DNA from: Bifidobacterium asteroides
GTDB lineage: Bacteria > Actinomycetota > Actinomycetes > Actinomycetales > Bifidobacteriaceae
Assembly (NCBI RefSeq): GCF_009683175.1
Contig: NZ_WKKW01000001.1
Coordinates: 806,001-870,000, forward strand
Direction of reading: 5' to 3'
DNA: 64,000 nt
Of this stretch, positions 52,142 through 61,816 are shown in pieces. The notes beneath the pieces were generated by a model. It did not search any database and was not told where the DNA came from. It saw only the letters and a list, made by a program, of their open reading frames with translations. Positions within the stretch are counted from its first letter, which is position 1. The number at the start of each line of letters is the position of its first letter. Made by a program: the position numbers and the translations under genes.

Positions 52142-53797
52142 ATGGCAGAGGACGATAAAATTTCGGCTGCAGCTAGCGGCCAGCACGAGCAGAAACAGCG
52201 TGATCGACAGACAGCCAAGCAGCTGAAGAAGCAGCAGGCCGCGGAAAAACGCAAGGCCCGCAAGCAGAATCCCAGACCGCATAGGGGCTGGAGCGAGCGC
52301 CTGCATCTGACCGACATCAACGTGGTGGACAGGTCCACCCTGAAGCGGGCCATTGCCGGCACCGTGGTCGGCAACTTCATGGAATGGTATGACGTGGGGG
52401 TCTACGGCTACCTGGCGGTGACCATCGGCCGCGTCTTCCTGTCCGACGCATCCGATGCCGTACAGCGGCTCTTCTCCTTGGGCGTCTTCGCCGTCACCTT
52501 CGTCGCCCGCCCCCTGGGTGGAGTGGTCCTGGGCCAGCTGGGCGACAAGATCGGCCGCCAACGCATTCTGGCCTTCACCCTGCTGAGCATGTCCGCAGCC
52601 ACCCTGCTGATCGGCCTTCTGCCCAGCTATGCGGCCGTCGGCCCGCTGGCACCTATTCTGCTTATCCTGCTCAAGCTGATCCAGGGCTTCTCCACTGGAG
52701 GCGAGTACGCGGGAGCCTCGACCATGGTCACGGAATATTCTCCGGACCGGCATCGCGGCTTCTTCGCCTCTCTGCTGGACGTGGGATCCTACCTGGGCTA
52801 CGCCTTCGGAGCAGCCTTGGTCTCCCTGCTGGAGTTTTCCATTTCCCCGGAAGCCATGCTGGCCTGGGGCTGGCGCATCCCCTTCATCATCGCCCTGCCG
52901 CTGGCTGCCATCGCGGTCTACTTCCGGGCCAAGGTCCAGGACACACCTGCCTTCCGTCAGGCCCAGGATGCCAGCGACGAGAAGACCAAGAGCCAGCACA
53001 AGAGCCTACTGGACCTGATCCGTGGCTATTGGCGGGAACTGCTCATGGCCTTCATCCTGGTGGCTGCGGCCAACACCCTGAGCTACACGCTGACCGCCTA
53101 TATGCCCACCTACCTATCGGGCACCCTGCATTACAACACGGCCCAGGCCAACCTGCTCTCCCTGCCGGTCCTGCTTATGGTGGCCTGCTGCATCCCCATC
53201 ACCGGAGCCCTTTCCGACCGCTTCGGCCGCAAGAAGGTCTTGTTCATGGGAGCGCTCACCGGGCTGTGCCTGTCCCTGCCGGCCTTCCGACTGCTGGAGC
53301 ACGAGACCACGGGTGCCGTCTTCGGCGGATTGGTTCTGCTGGCCATCCCGGTCATCTTCTTCGTAGCCAACCTGGCATCCACCCTGCCGGCCCTCTTCCC
53401 CACCGCTTCCCGTTACGGCGGCATGGGACTGTCATACAACCTGGCAGTAGCCGTCTTCGGCGGGACAGCGCCTGTCATCATGGAAGGGCTGGTGACCGCG
53501 ACCGGCAAGTCCCTGGCACCCGCCTACTGGATCATGTTCACTTCGACCTGCGGTCTTGTTACCGTGCTCTTCCTGGCGGAGACCGCCCGGCGCCCCATGC
53601 CGGGTACCCTGCCCACAGTGCTCAACCGACAGGAGGCACGCGACCTGGTGGCCACCCAGGACCGCAATCCCGACCTGGACGTGAAGACCATCATCAAGGA
53701 TGCCGAAGAGAGTGGCGTGCGCAAGACGCCGAAAAAGCTGGCTGCTGAAATTATGAAAAAACTGGGCGGCAACAAATCGACTAAAGGAACCAGATAG
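52142..53797 (+). CDS. ProP-like MFS metabolite:proton symporter
   Basis: A 551-residue transporter with 12 helices. A basic, Gln/Lys-rich N-terminal tail of about 65 residues precedes helix 1. NFMEWYDVGVYGYLAV is the hallmark of the metabolite:H+ symporter (MHS) family. GGVVLGQLGDKIGRQRIL is the loop 2-3 motif, and LIQGFSTGGEYAGASTMVTEYSPDRHRGF is the MHS helix 4-5 region. The family takes up osmolytes (proline, betaine) or organic acids such as citrate and ketoglutarate. The C-terminus carries a roughly 60-residue charged tail ending in Lys-rich sequence, which in ProP-type proteins can be involved in osmosensing. The start at 52142 follows GAGAAGGA. The substrate is not resolved. Confidence 0.9.
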   Translation: MAEDDKISAAASGQHEQKQRDRQTAKQLKKQQAAEKRKARKQNPRPHRGWSERLHLTDINVVDRSTLKRAIAGTVVGNFMEWYDVGVYGYLAVTIGRVFLSDASDAVQRLFSLGVFAVTFVARPLGGVVLGQLGDKIGRQRILAFTLLSMSAATLLIGLLPSYAAVGPLAPILLILLKLIQGFSTGGEYAGASTMVTEYSPDRHRGFFASLLDVGSYLGYAFGAALVSLLEFSISPEAMLAWGWRIPFIIALPLAAIAVYFRAKVQDTPAFRQAQDASDEKTKSQHKSLLDLIRGYWRELLMAFILVAAANTLSYTLTAYMPTYLSGTLHYNTAQANLLSLPVLLMVACCIPITGALSDRFGRKKVLFMGALTGLCLSLPAFRLLEHETTGAVFGGLVLLAIPVIFFVANLASTLPALFPTASRYGGMGLSYNLAVAVFGGTAPVIMEGLVTATGKSLAPAYWIMFTSTCGLVTVLFLAETARRPMPGTLPTVLNRQEARDLVATQDRNPDLDVKTIIKDAEESGVRKTPKKLAAEIMKKLGGNKSTKGTR

Positions 53798-53829
53798 AAG
53801 GACGCGAAAGCTTCTCTATCCTGATACAA

Positions 53830-53875
53830 AATGGATTGTCGGCTCCGGAGACAACCCTGGAGCCGACAATCCATT
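53830..53875. terminator. Bidirectional terminator between convergent genes
   Basis: A perfect 17-base inverted repeat, AATGGATTGTCGGCTCC (53830-53846) and GGAGCCGACAATCCATT (53859-53875), with a 12-base loop. It sits between the plus-strand transporter and the minus-strand GH31 gene and serves both. Confidence 0.85.
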
Positions 53876-53888
53876 AGCCTCAATAAGC

Positions 53889-56504
53889 TCAAGAACGCAA
53901 CAGTATCTCAGTCAAAGCTGATTGAACCGACCGTGGCACTGCTGATGACGGCGTCCCCTGTTCGCCGCCGGGGAATCCAGCTTGCAAGGTATCCAAACCC
54001 GCAAGCGCATCCACTCCTTGCCTAGACACCATATCCGCCAGCCGATCTTTAACTTCAAAAGAGATCTGAGCTCTCTTTAAGACTTCGCCTGAGTCATTCA
54101 TCACCGGGTTGCTGGCCAGTTCAGCCCGGTCAGGTAGTATTTCAACCTTGGAGCCCACTGGTACCTTACCCAGGTCAAGCCAGATGGTCAGTGTGGATTC
54201 GTCATAATTTGTTGCGACTTTCCTTTCGCTCCCATCAATCCGCACCTTGCAATCCGTAGGTGCCCAACCGCGCAAAGCTACTTTCCAATGCCTGTGAGAT
54301 GGCAAGGCTTCAACGCATCCATTAACAGCATCTATCGTGACTACGCCGCCGGAAGACCAATTAAGGCGGATGGCGGTCCTTGCAGCACCCGCCTCCCGCT
54401 CAGCTTTGTCAAGATTGGGAGAAACAGGGAAACGTCCAGCATCCTCGATCAAGGTGAAGCAACCGTCTGCACCAGGGAAAACCATCAGGACCATCTGTTC
54501 GGGGTTGCCAGACAGAGGATGGCAACCGACCGATAGTTCCTTCCTAGTTTCCGCCCTAGGTTTGCAACGTCCAACAGAATAGCTGTCAGGAGAGGAAACA
54601 CTCTCTCCACCCGGGGCTTCATAGGCAGGCCCTAAAGGAATAATTCCTCCGGCTTTTGCCAAGACCGGTACCCTGTCGATTGTCCGCCACAGGCTCAACC
54701 TGCGACCTTGCGGATCACCAGCTTGGTAATGACGACCGTCCATGCAATCAAACCAGTCCCCAGAAGGCAGCCAGGTTAGGCTCTCCCCCATTCTGGTAAT
54801 GGCATCAACAGGCTGCAAGATCGGAGAAACCAGAATCTGGCTGCCAAACCAATATTCGCCGGGAAACGCATAAGCATCTTCGCATTCTGGATCTTCCCAG
54901 TAAAGAGGCTGGACCAAGGGGAGCCCTTCATATGCCGCCCGCCAGTTCATTGTATAGAGATAGGGTATCAGCGCCTGTCGTAAGCGCAAGGCACTCTCCA
55001 TAGCGCCTCGGTAGGGCTGAGGATATTCCCAGGGCTCCTTCCCCTCAAAGGGCGAAGCTGATGAGTGCAGACGGTTGATGGGACTAAAGGTACCCAACTG
55101 ATACCATCTGGCCTCCAGCTCGTCATCCCGACACCCTTTCATATGGCCGCCAATATCATGACTCCACCAGCCAAAACCGATGTTGCTGGCAGTCGCAGTG
55201 AAGTAAGGCTGGAACTTCAGTGAATTCCAAGTGACAATGGTGTCGCCAGAGAATCCTATAGGGTACCGATGCGACCCAGGGCCGGCATACCTGGAAAGAA
55301 TCAGGGGCCAATGACCGGAACGCGCGCTGTCTAAGTAATGGAAGTGATTAAGCATCCACAAGGGGTCCAGCCCTGGCACCCGAGTCACACCCCCCTGCTG
55401 CCAGTCCAGCCACCAAAAATCTACCCCCTGGGACTCCAGCTGATGATGCATTTGCAGGTAAGCCTTGAGGAAGCGGATATTCGTGAGATCGAACATAATC
55501 GGATCTCCCTTGTCTGCGTCCACCCCCAATGTCCGTGCCATATCAGCATATGGCTTCTCGAATGCTCTAATCCCATCTCTAGGATGAACATTGAGAGAAA
55601 CGCGCAAATCCCGCTTATGAAGAGAATGGAGGAAACTCTCAGGGTCCGGAATCAGCTGTCGATTCCAGGTATATCCAGTCCATCCGGACCCGTACTTGGG
55701 ATCAACTGAATCCGTCAAATGCCAATCCATGTCCATGACGGCGACGGTGAATGGTAACCTAGATGCTCGGAAACGATCCATAAGACCTAGATACTCCGCT
55801 GAAGTATAGGGGTGGAAACGGCTCCACCAGTTTCCAAGAGCCCACCGTGGAAGAAGCGGAACAGGTCCGGTTAACTGGTAAAAATCCGCCAGGGCCTCCC
55901 GATAACGATGGCCATAGGCAAACAGATAGATATCTATCTCCTTGTTTTCCCTGGGGGTGATCCAATGACCATACGGATCTTTCTCCCCCCCAGCCTGGTC
56001 AGTACGAACAATAAGGTTCGAAGATGAATCGTCCAGAATGGCCCACCCATCGCGGGAAATGACACCGTCTCCCAATTCGATTGATCCATCAGCCTCGTCA
56101 AGAGTTCTCGCTGTCCCACGCAGGTTATGCAGGGAATCATCACCGAAATGCCAAGTGTTGAACTGATTGGAAACCCCTTTCACCATGGCACTGAGCCCCT
56201 CCTTGGCAAAGGAGTTGTAATCATATTCCAGCCTTAGTGCTGGCGTATCAATGACAAGCTGTTCATCTCCTTTTATTACACGTGCATGAATTTGGTCCGG
56301 ATCGATGAAGTCTCTGTTGATTACGGCTTGAGTGGCCTGGTCTTCAAAGATCCCGTTCGCAGACCACTCCAGCCTGATCAGGGAATCGCTCAGGATCCCT
56401 ATCCTCCAGCGATCTCCACAGATAGTCCACCTTGCATTCATGGTTGGCCTAAGCCTGTTATTAAACGTAGAGAAGCCTCGATATGAGTCATCTTTCCCCC
56501 GCAT
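53889..56504 (-). CDS. GH31 glycosidase (second cluster)
   Basis: An 871-residue enzyme, distinct from the first GH31. The N-terminal sandwich covers residues 20-210 and the barrel starts at PRWALGNWWSRFHPYTSAEY. The nucleophile motif is VDFWWLDWQQGG, Asp near residue 367, and the acid/base motif is GFSGDTIVTW, Asp near 421. SNIGFGWWSHDIGGH and SPINRLHSS follow, then two C-terminal beta regions and an additional C-terminal domain beyond about residue 740. The WWLDWQQ form marks a separate GH31 subgroup from the first enzyme, so different linkage or sugar specificity is expected. No signal peptide. It ends an operon of binding protein, two permeases and glycosidase. The start at 56504 follows AAAGGAA. 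Confidence 0.9.
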   Translation of the reverse strand: MRGKDDSYRGFSTFNNRLRPTMNARWTICGDRWRIGILSDSLIRLEWSANGIFEDQATQAVINRDFIDPDQIHARVIKGDEQLVIDTPALRLEYDYNSFAKEGLSAMVKGVSNQFNTWHFGDDSLHNLRGTARTLDEADGSIELGDGVISRDGWAILDDSSSNLIVRTDQAGGEKDPYGHWITPRENKEIDIYLFAYGHRYREALADFYQLTGPVPLLPRWALGNWWSRFHPYTSAEYLGLMDRFRASRLPFTVAVMDMDWHLTDSVDPKYGSGWTGYTWNRQLIPDPESFLHSLHKRDLRVSLNVHPRDGIRAFEKPYADMARTLGVDADKGDPIMFDLTNIRFLKAYLQMHHQLESQGVDFWWLDWQQGGVTRVPGLDPLWMLNHFHYLDSARSGHWPLILSRYAGPGSHRYPIGFSGDTIVTWNSLKFQPYFTATASNIGFGWWSHDIGGHMKGCRDDELEARWYQLGTFSPINRLHSSASPFEGKEPWEYPQPYRGAMESALRLRQALIPYLYTMNWRAAYEGLPLVQPLYWEDPECEDAYAFPGEYWFGSQILVSPILQPVDAITRMGESLTWLPSGDWFDCMDGRHYQAGDPQGRRLSLWRTIDRVPVLAKAGGIIPLGPAYEAPGGESVSSPDSYSVGRCKPRAETRKELSVGCHPLSGNPEQMVLMVFPGADGCFTLIEDAGRFPVSPNLDKAEREAGAARTAIRLNWSSGGVVTIDAVNGCVEALPSHRHWKVALRGWAPTDCKVRIDGSERKVATNYDESTLTIWLDLGKVPVGSKVEILPDRAELASNPVMNDSGEVLKRAQISFEVKDRLADMVSRQGVDALAGLDTLQAGFPGGEQGTPSSAVPRSVQSALTEILLRS

Positions 56505-56610
56505 AGAATAATTCCTTTCTCTGTTTTGTCATATCCAGACCCGCATCAAGAAAGCCTCCATGGAAGGAACCAGAAAACTGTCCCATTTCGGAGATCATCT
56601 TGACCATTGC

Positions 56611-57432
56611 TTACTTGCCGCTCCCGCTGGCTACTCCAGCTATGAATTGCTTCTGGAAAACCACATACACCACCAGCACCGGGATAATGGCGATAGAGGT
56701 TGCAGCGAACAAGCCACCGTAATCGGTCCCGTATCGCCCACTGAACATCTTCAAACCTACGGAGAGCAGCTGTTTCTTCTCATCGGTAATCATCAAGAAT
56801 GGCCAGAGGTAATCCTCCCAATTCCACAGGAAGGTAAATATGGCCAAGGCGGATATGGAGTTCCTGCTCATGGGCAGAATGATGCGGTGGAAGATTACTG
56901 CGTCCCCGGCACCATCCAATTTGGCCGCTTCCACGATCTCGTCCGGTATTCCTCCAATCGACTGGCGGAAAAGAAAGACGCCGAAAGCGTTGACGAGGCC
57001 TGGTGCCAGCAGAGCCTTGTAGGTATCCAGCCAACCAAACTTGGTCATCATCTCATATTGAGGGATGATGGTGACTGCCCACGGTACCATCATGGTGCTA
57101 AGCACAATACCGAATATCAAATTGCGCCCTCTGAACCTCATCTTCGAAAACACATATCCCAAGGCTGCGCTTGTGTATATGATCACGACGGTTTTGAACG
57201 ATGACACGAACAAAGAATTCAGAAAGAGACGGAGAAAATCGAACTTCTCCTGTATGCCCCGGTAATTGCTCAGAGTTGTAGGTTTGGGGAAGATACCGCC
57301 TGACACTTTCACGATCTCGCTGTTAGGCGCAAATGACGAAATGAACATCCAGACAAATGGAATGATTGTGATCAGAGCAAGGATGAAAAGCATCCCAGTC
57401 AGGATCCAGGACCACATTTTCCTTGCTCTCAT
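56611..57432 (-). CDS. ABC sugar permease, MalG type (second cluster)
   Basis: A 273-residue permease with six helices and EAA loop VEAAKLDGAGDAVIFHRIILPMSR near residue 180. It overlaps the MalF-type gene by four bases (ATGA) and precedes the GH31 gene by 106 bases. The N-terminal FISSFAPNSEIVKVSGGIFPKPTTLSNY region is typical. It forms the channel with the MalF-type partner. As in the first cluster, no ATPase gene is present, so a shared ATPase is presumed. Confidence 0.92.
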   Translation of the reverse strand: MRARKMWSWILTGMLFILALITIIPFVWMFISSFAPNSEIVKVSGGIFPKPTTLSNYRGIQEKFDFLRLFLNSLFVSSFKTVVIIYTSAALGYVFSKMRFRGRNLIFGIVLSTMMVPWAVTIIPQYEMMTKFGWLDTYKALLAPGLVNAFGVFLFRQSIGGIPDEIVEAAKLDGAGDAVIFHRIILPMSRNSISALAIFTFLWNWEDYLWPFLMITDEKKQLLSVGLKMFSGRYGTDYGGLFAATSIAIIPVLVVYVVFQKQFIAGVASGSGK

Positions 57433-58352
57433 GATTCCTCCATATTCATATCACCCGAGGCCTTGAACATCAGAATCGTGAGTATTCCTGTCATGAGGAA
57501 GAGAAGAACACTCATGGCCGAAGCCGTGCCGAACTTGTATTTCTGGAAGGCCTCATCAAAGATGAGATAGCTAATTGTGTATGTCTGCGTTCCAGGTCCA
57601 CCGCCAGTCATGATCATGATCTGCACATAAGCCTGAAGATAACTGATCAGGGAAGTGATAACGATAAAGAGAGTCATCGGCTTAAGCAGCGGAAGCGTGA
57701 TCTTCCAGAAAGTCTGCCAGGCATTGGCTCCGTCGATAGCAGCGGCTTCGTAAACGCTTCTCGGCAAACTCATCAGTGCTCCCAGATAGAGCACGACTGC
57801 GTACCCGAAATCCTTCCATATTGTCATGATGATCACAGCCGGCAAGGCCCAGTTAGGATCCTTGAGCCAGTTGATGTCCAGCCCAAGAACCCGGTCGATC
57901 ATGCCGAACTGCGGGTCAAACATCCAAACCCATACAAAGGCCACCGCCACCATGGGAGTGATGGTCGGCATATAGAAGAGACCACGTAGCGTATCCTTGG
58001 CCTTGACCAACTTCGAACTGAGCAAGAGCGCCAAGCCCAAACCGAGAACGATACGAAACACAACCGATACCAGGCAAAAGACAGCCGTGTTCCCTATGGA
58101 CTTCCAAAACAGACCGTCGGAAAGCACCAGACGGAAATTATCAAAACCGACCCATTTATAGGTCCCTATCAGGGGATTCCAATCATGCATGCTACCTGCG
58201 AATGCCTTGAATATCGGGTAGATCATGAACACGCTGAAATATATGACCAGGGCCGCAAGAGATACGTTCCTCATCGTGAATACACGACCGAGGCCCTTAC
58301 CAGTCTGGATGGTCTTGCTGCCTGTGTGACCTGTTTTCGTCACTGCCTTCAT
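57429..58352 (-). CDS. ABC sugar permease, MalF type (second cluster)
   Basis: A 307-residue permease. A basic N-terminus (TKTGHTGSKTIQTGKGLGR) precedes six helices; the EAA loop YEAAAIDGANAWQTFWKITLPLLKP is near residue 210. It starts 29 bases after the binding-protein stop. The MalG-type gene overlaps its end. Likely imports an alpha-linked oligosaccharide for the second GH31 enzyme. Confidence 0.92.
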   Translation of the reverse strand: MKAVTKTGHTGSKTIQTGKGLGRVFTMRNVSLAALVIYFSVFMIYPIFKAFAGSMHDWNPLIGTYKWVGFDNFRLVLSDGLFWKSIGNTAVFCLVSVVFRIVLGLGLALLLSSKLVKAKDTLRGLFYMPTITPMVAVAFVWVWMFDPQFGMIDRVLGLDINWLKDPNWALPAVIIMTIWKDFGYAVVLYLGALMSLPRSVYEAAAIDGANAWQTFWKITLPLLKPMTLFIVITSLISYLQAYVQIMIMTGGGPGTQTYTISYLIFDEAFQKYKFGTASAMSVLLFLMTGILTILMFKASGDMNMEES

Positions 58353-58381
58353 AGCTGTGCCTTCCGACGTCCATCCATGGT

Positions 58382-59785
58382 CTATCGCCTTGCCTCCTTA
58401 TAGAAGGCATAGGCAGGCTCAAGTGATTTGAATCCGGTGCCTTTGATGTCTTTCTCCATCAGAGCCTGGGTCGAGTCCAGGGCGCTATCAATCGATTTAT
58501 GGTTCTGGAAAACGTCCTGGAAAGACTTCTTGGCGCTCGATTCCATAGTTGATGGCGTGGGTCCGGGCCAAATCAAACGGTCGATTCTCGGCTTGATAGC
58601 AGCCATGATCGGCATGGAAAGAATCTCTGGATCATTCTGCAGGGATTTCTTAGCCGGGAACGAATTAAAGGCCTTTGCATCATCCTTGATGAACTTGTCA
58701 TTGGCGAGGATGTATTTGAGGAAGTCCTGTGCCGCCTCTTGCTGATCTTTGGACTGGTTCTTGTTGACGCCGGGGGTTGATTCTCCGTTGTAACGATCGT
58801 AGGCAAAAGGCGTCTGCTCAGAGAAGGTCGGGGTTGCGAAGACGCCGTAATCGATATCCGGATACTTCAGCTTCAGTGTGCCGGCAAAGCCTCCCCACTG
58901 GTAGACCATGGCTGTCTGTCCGTTACCGAAACTCTGCCCCATATCTACACCGAACGCTGTTGAAGCCACTTTATATTTGTCATACAGGTCCTTGATGAAC
59001 TGCATGTTCTCTTTGGTCGTTTCATTTTTATAATTGGGTTTCGTCCCTGAGGAATCAAACATGAGCTCACCTTTTTGATAATTGAGCCCTTGCCAAAGAC
59101 CGGGATAGCCCGCGCTTGCTTCGTCCCCATTGAGGTTAAAACCGGATTGCACCATCTTGGAACCATCCCATTTGGTGAGCTTCTGGGCGACTGTAACCAA
59201 CTGATCCCAAGTCTTCGGAATGTCGGAATCCGTCAAATTGGCTTCTTTCCAAAGCTTCTTGTTGTAATAGATGTTCCCCGTATTGATGACCGTATCGATG
59301 TAATAAGCCTTGCCATTCTCAAGGTGGGCGGGGACCCCGGTGTAATCGGCTTTGAGCTGGTCTGCTGGTATGTCAATCGGGGCCATATAGGGCTTCAAGA
59401 GGGCATCTTGTGAATTATGGACAGCAAATAGAGCAGGTCCATTCTTGCCTTTCAAGGCTAGTGGAACCTTCGTCCAGTAATCGGCCCAAGCAACATTCAC
59501 AATTTTAAAGGTGACATTGGGGTGAATCTTTTGATAATCACGAGTCATAGCACTGATAGGGTCCTGTTCCTTGTCGACCCAAGACCAGTACTCGAGCTGA
59601 ATAGGCTTGCCTTTATTCACAAGATGATTCGGGTCGTACTTGACATTCACTCCAAGAGTTTTCAATCCCTTGTCGGCTTTAGTGTCCGTCTGGCCCTCCC
59701 CTTGGCCTCCATTGGCACCACATGCTGATAAAGCTATTATGCTAACGGTCGCAACAAATGTAGCCAATACGCGTCTTATTCGCAT
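58382..59785 (-). CDS. ABC sugar transporter solute-binding lipoprotein (second cluster)
   Basis: A 467-residue family-1 solute-binding protein with a signal peptide and lipobox IALSAC (Cys near residue 22), followed by a Gly/Gln-rich linker. LEYWSWVDKEQDPISAMTRDYQKIHPNVTFKIVNV opens the mature fold, and YYNKKLWKEANLTDSDIPKTWDQLV is characteristic. First gene of the second GH31 operon. The start follows AAGGAGGTAGG. A LacI gene is divergent, so repression at the shared 260-base intergenic region is expected, although I could not identify a clear palindrome there. Confidence 0.92.
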   Translation of the reverse strand: MRIRRVLATFVATVSIIALSACGANGGQGEGQTDTKADKGLKTLGVNVKYDPNHLVNKGKPIQLEYWSWVDKEQDPISAMTRDYQKIHPNVTFKIVNVAWADYWTKVPLALKGKNGPALFAVHNSQDALLKPYMAPIDIPADQLKADYTGVPAHLENGKAYYIDTVINTGNIYYNKKLWKEANLTDSDIPKTWDQLVTVAQKLTKWDGSKMVQSGFNLNGDEASAGYPGLWQGLNYQKGELMFDSSGTKPNYKNETTKENMQFIKDLYDKYKVASTAFGVDMGQSFGNGQTAMVYQWGGFAGTLKLKYPDIDYGVFATPTFSEQTPFAYDRYNGESTPGVNKNQSKDQQEAAQDFLKYILANDKFIKDDAKAFNSFPAKKSLQNDPEILSMPIMAAIKPRIDRLIWPGPTPSTMESSAKKSFQDVFQNHKSIDSALDSTQALMEKDIKGTGFKSLEPAYAFYKEARR

Positions 59786-60045
59786 TGCTTTTCCTACCTC
59801 CTTGTAAGATACTCACTTGCGAAACCTATTGTATATCAAAGAATCAGGCTTTATATTCAATCATTCATAACAAATTATCAGATTATGCGACCCTTAGCAT
59901 TATTTAGCTATTCTTCCTGAGTCAATTACCGCTCGCTACATCCCAATATGCGGCGTGTCGATCTAATCCATCTGCAAGCGAGGATAAAGTGAGCGATTGT
60001 TATACTTACAGAGTTGGTTGCATTTTCTCCGCATTGAGGTGGCAA

Positions 60046-61092
60046 GTGTCCAAAGCCAGCGTTTACGACGTTGCTCGCGAAGCAGGGGTGTCGATTTCGA
60101 CAGTATCGAGATCTTTCACCAGTCCAGAAAAGGTGTCAGCGAAAACACGGGCGAAGGTGATGAAGGCCGCTGAGGCCATGAATTTTACCGTTACGCACAC
60201 GGCAGCAAGCCTTAAAACCGGCCGGACATTCCGCGCCGCACTGCTGGTTGGCAACGAACGCTTGGATTGGTTCGGCTCCTTGGTACGCGAAGGGCTGGAT
60301 TCCATCCTCCATCCGGCTGGCTACGACACCTCCATCTATCCCATCGGCGACTCCGAAGAACAAGAGCATTTCTTTGCCGAACTGCCTATCAGGAGAAACG
60401 TTGATCTGGTTTTCGTGTCCTCTTTCGACATCACTTCCAAGGAAACCAGCCGCTTGAGTAGTATCAATGTACCGATTATCGGCATCAACGTGGAATCGAA
60501 CCATGACCTGGACGGTTCAGTGAAAATCGATGACGCAAAGGGTATCCAGCTGGCGGTCAATCATTTACTTACACTTGGTCACCGGAACATCGCGTATATG
60601 CACATCTCGCCAAAATCGTCCCTGCACTTCAGTTCCTTGAACCGTTTGCAAGGTTTCCTGGAAGCTTGCAGACAGTGGCCGGAACCAGTGAAAACCGAAT
60701 TAATAAAGCTGCAGCCCGGACAAGACGTATTCAGCTCCTTTATTTCTCAGCTACAAAGCATGGAAAGCCGCCCTACTGCTCTCTGCTGCCAGGATGATTC
60801 GGTCGCTATCCCGTTACTTTTCAAACTCAATCGTTTTAGGCTCACCGTCCCAGGTAACCTTTCCCTGGTTGGTTTCGATGACAGCACTTACGCAGATAAA
60901 ATTGGGCTGACAACAATTCGTCAGGATCCTTTTGATCTGGGCGCCAAGGCTGGTTCGCTCGCATTGGAATTTCTGAAGAAAACCCCACCAAAGAACCCAT
61001 ACATAACCTTGGACACCCAGATCATGATTCGTAATACGACTGCCCCGATTGAAGACACCCGCCCCTTGGATAAATGGGCCTGCAATTCATGA
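60046..61092 (+). CDS. LacI-family regulator of the second GH31/ABC operon
   Basis: A 348-residue regulator. The HTH is KASVYDVAREAGVSISTVSRSFTSPEKVSAKTRAKV at residues 3-38, the hinge MNFTVTHTAASLKTGRT, and the effector domain starts FRAALLVGNERLDWFG and includes FDDSTYADKIGLTTIRQDP. A GTG start at 60046 is chosen because GAGGTGG lies just upstream and the product then begins like other LacI proteins; a GTG at 59989 would add 19 residues. Divergent from the binding-protein gene, so it probably regulates that operon. Confidence 0.92.
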   Translation: MSKASVYDVAREAGVSISTVSRSFTSPEKVSAKTRAKVMKAAEAMNFTVTHTAASLKTGRTFRAALLVGNERLDWFGSLVREGLDSILHPAGYDTSIYPIGDSEEQEHFFAELPIRRNVDLVFVSSFDITSKETSRLSSINVPIIGINVESNHDLDGSVKIDDAKGIQLAVNHLLTLGHRNIAYMHISPKSSLHFSSLNRLQGFLEACRQWPEPVKTELIKLQPGQDVFSSFISQLQSMESRPTALCCQDDSVAIPLLFKLNRFRLTVPGNLSLVGFDDSTYADKIGLTTIRQDPFDLGAKAGSLALEFLKKTPPKNPYITLDTQIMIRNTTAPIEDTRPLDKWACNS

Positions 61093-61207
61093 TTTCACAC
61101 CGTCGTAAGTGTGATACGAAAATATTTCCTTGGAAACACCAGAAACACGACATTAGTGGGCAGGTCACCAAATATTTATCGGACCGGATCATGCAACCAA
61201 AATCAGT

Positions 61208-61627
61208 TTAAAGCAATGCTGGGGCAGATACCGGGTGGTTCACCAAATCCCGCTCGATCCAGGCCATGACCAGCCTGGCCAGGGCATCCACCTCCGCATC
61301 GGTCAGAGCCCGGCCACGCGGGATGTGATGCCAGCGCTCGATGCACCCCCGGCAGCAGGTGGCCGTGGCATGCTGGGCCGTGAAGACCGGATGCCCACGA
61401 TAGGGGGTCTGTTTACCGTCCTTCAAAGGATGAGCAGGCCCCACACGCTTGGCCAGCATCTCATGAGCGTGGCGGTCGATGGTTTCCTTGCCCTTGGCAC
61501 GGGCGTAGGCGCGATCCTTGGCCGACAGGGAGAAGCCGGCCCGGAAGCGCGAATGCCCCAATCTGGCAAGAGTGTCCTGGGTCCAGGCCTCATCCGCCCC
61601 GGCCGCCGCTGATCCGCTGCTGGTCAT
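61208..61627 (-). CDS. DUF4186 family protein
   Basis: A 139-residue small protein matching my memory of the DUF4186 family. LARLGHSRFRAGFSLSAKDRAYARAKGKETIDRHA is followed by the core GKQTPYRGHPVFTAQHATATCCRGC..RWHHIPRGR. The CCxxC plus HH cluster could bind a metal. The C-terminal helix ends MAWIERDLV. Function is unknown. The start at 61627 is supported by GGAGG; an upstream in-frame ATG at 61717 would run into the divergent promoter region. It is divergent from the cyclopropane synthase gene. Confidence 0.82.
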   Translation of the reverse strand: MTSSGSAAAGADEAWTQDTLARLGHSRFRAGFSLSAKDRAYARAKGKETIDRHAHEMLAKRVGPAHPLKDGKQTPYRGHPVFTAQHATATCCRGCIERWHHIPRGRALTDAEVDALARLVMAWIERDLVNHPVSAPALL

Positions 61628-61816
61628 TCCCTGCTCGCCTCCATGTTCAGCCTTACCAAAGAGTCTGTACCCAGGCAAGGTTTCCCATGCGGAATAATTC
61701 ACCAAACATGGACCCAACGGGGACCAGTGTCAGGGGTAGGGTGAAGACAGTACTTGTATCCACTAACTACCAGACCCGCCATGTTCGGTCATGTCCGGGT
61801 CACACAAGGGGGCTTC

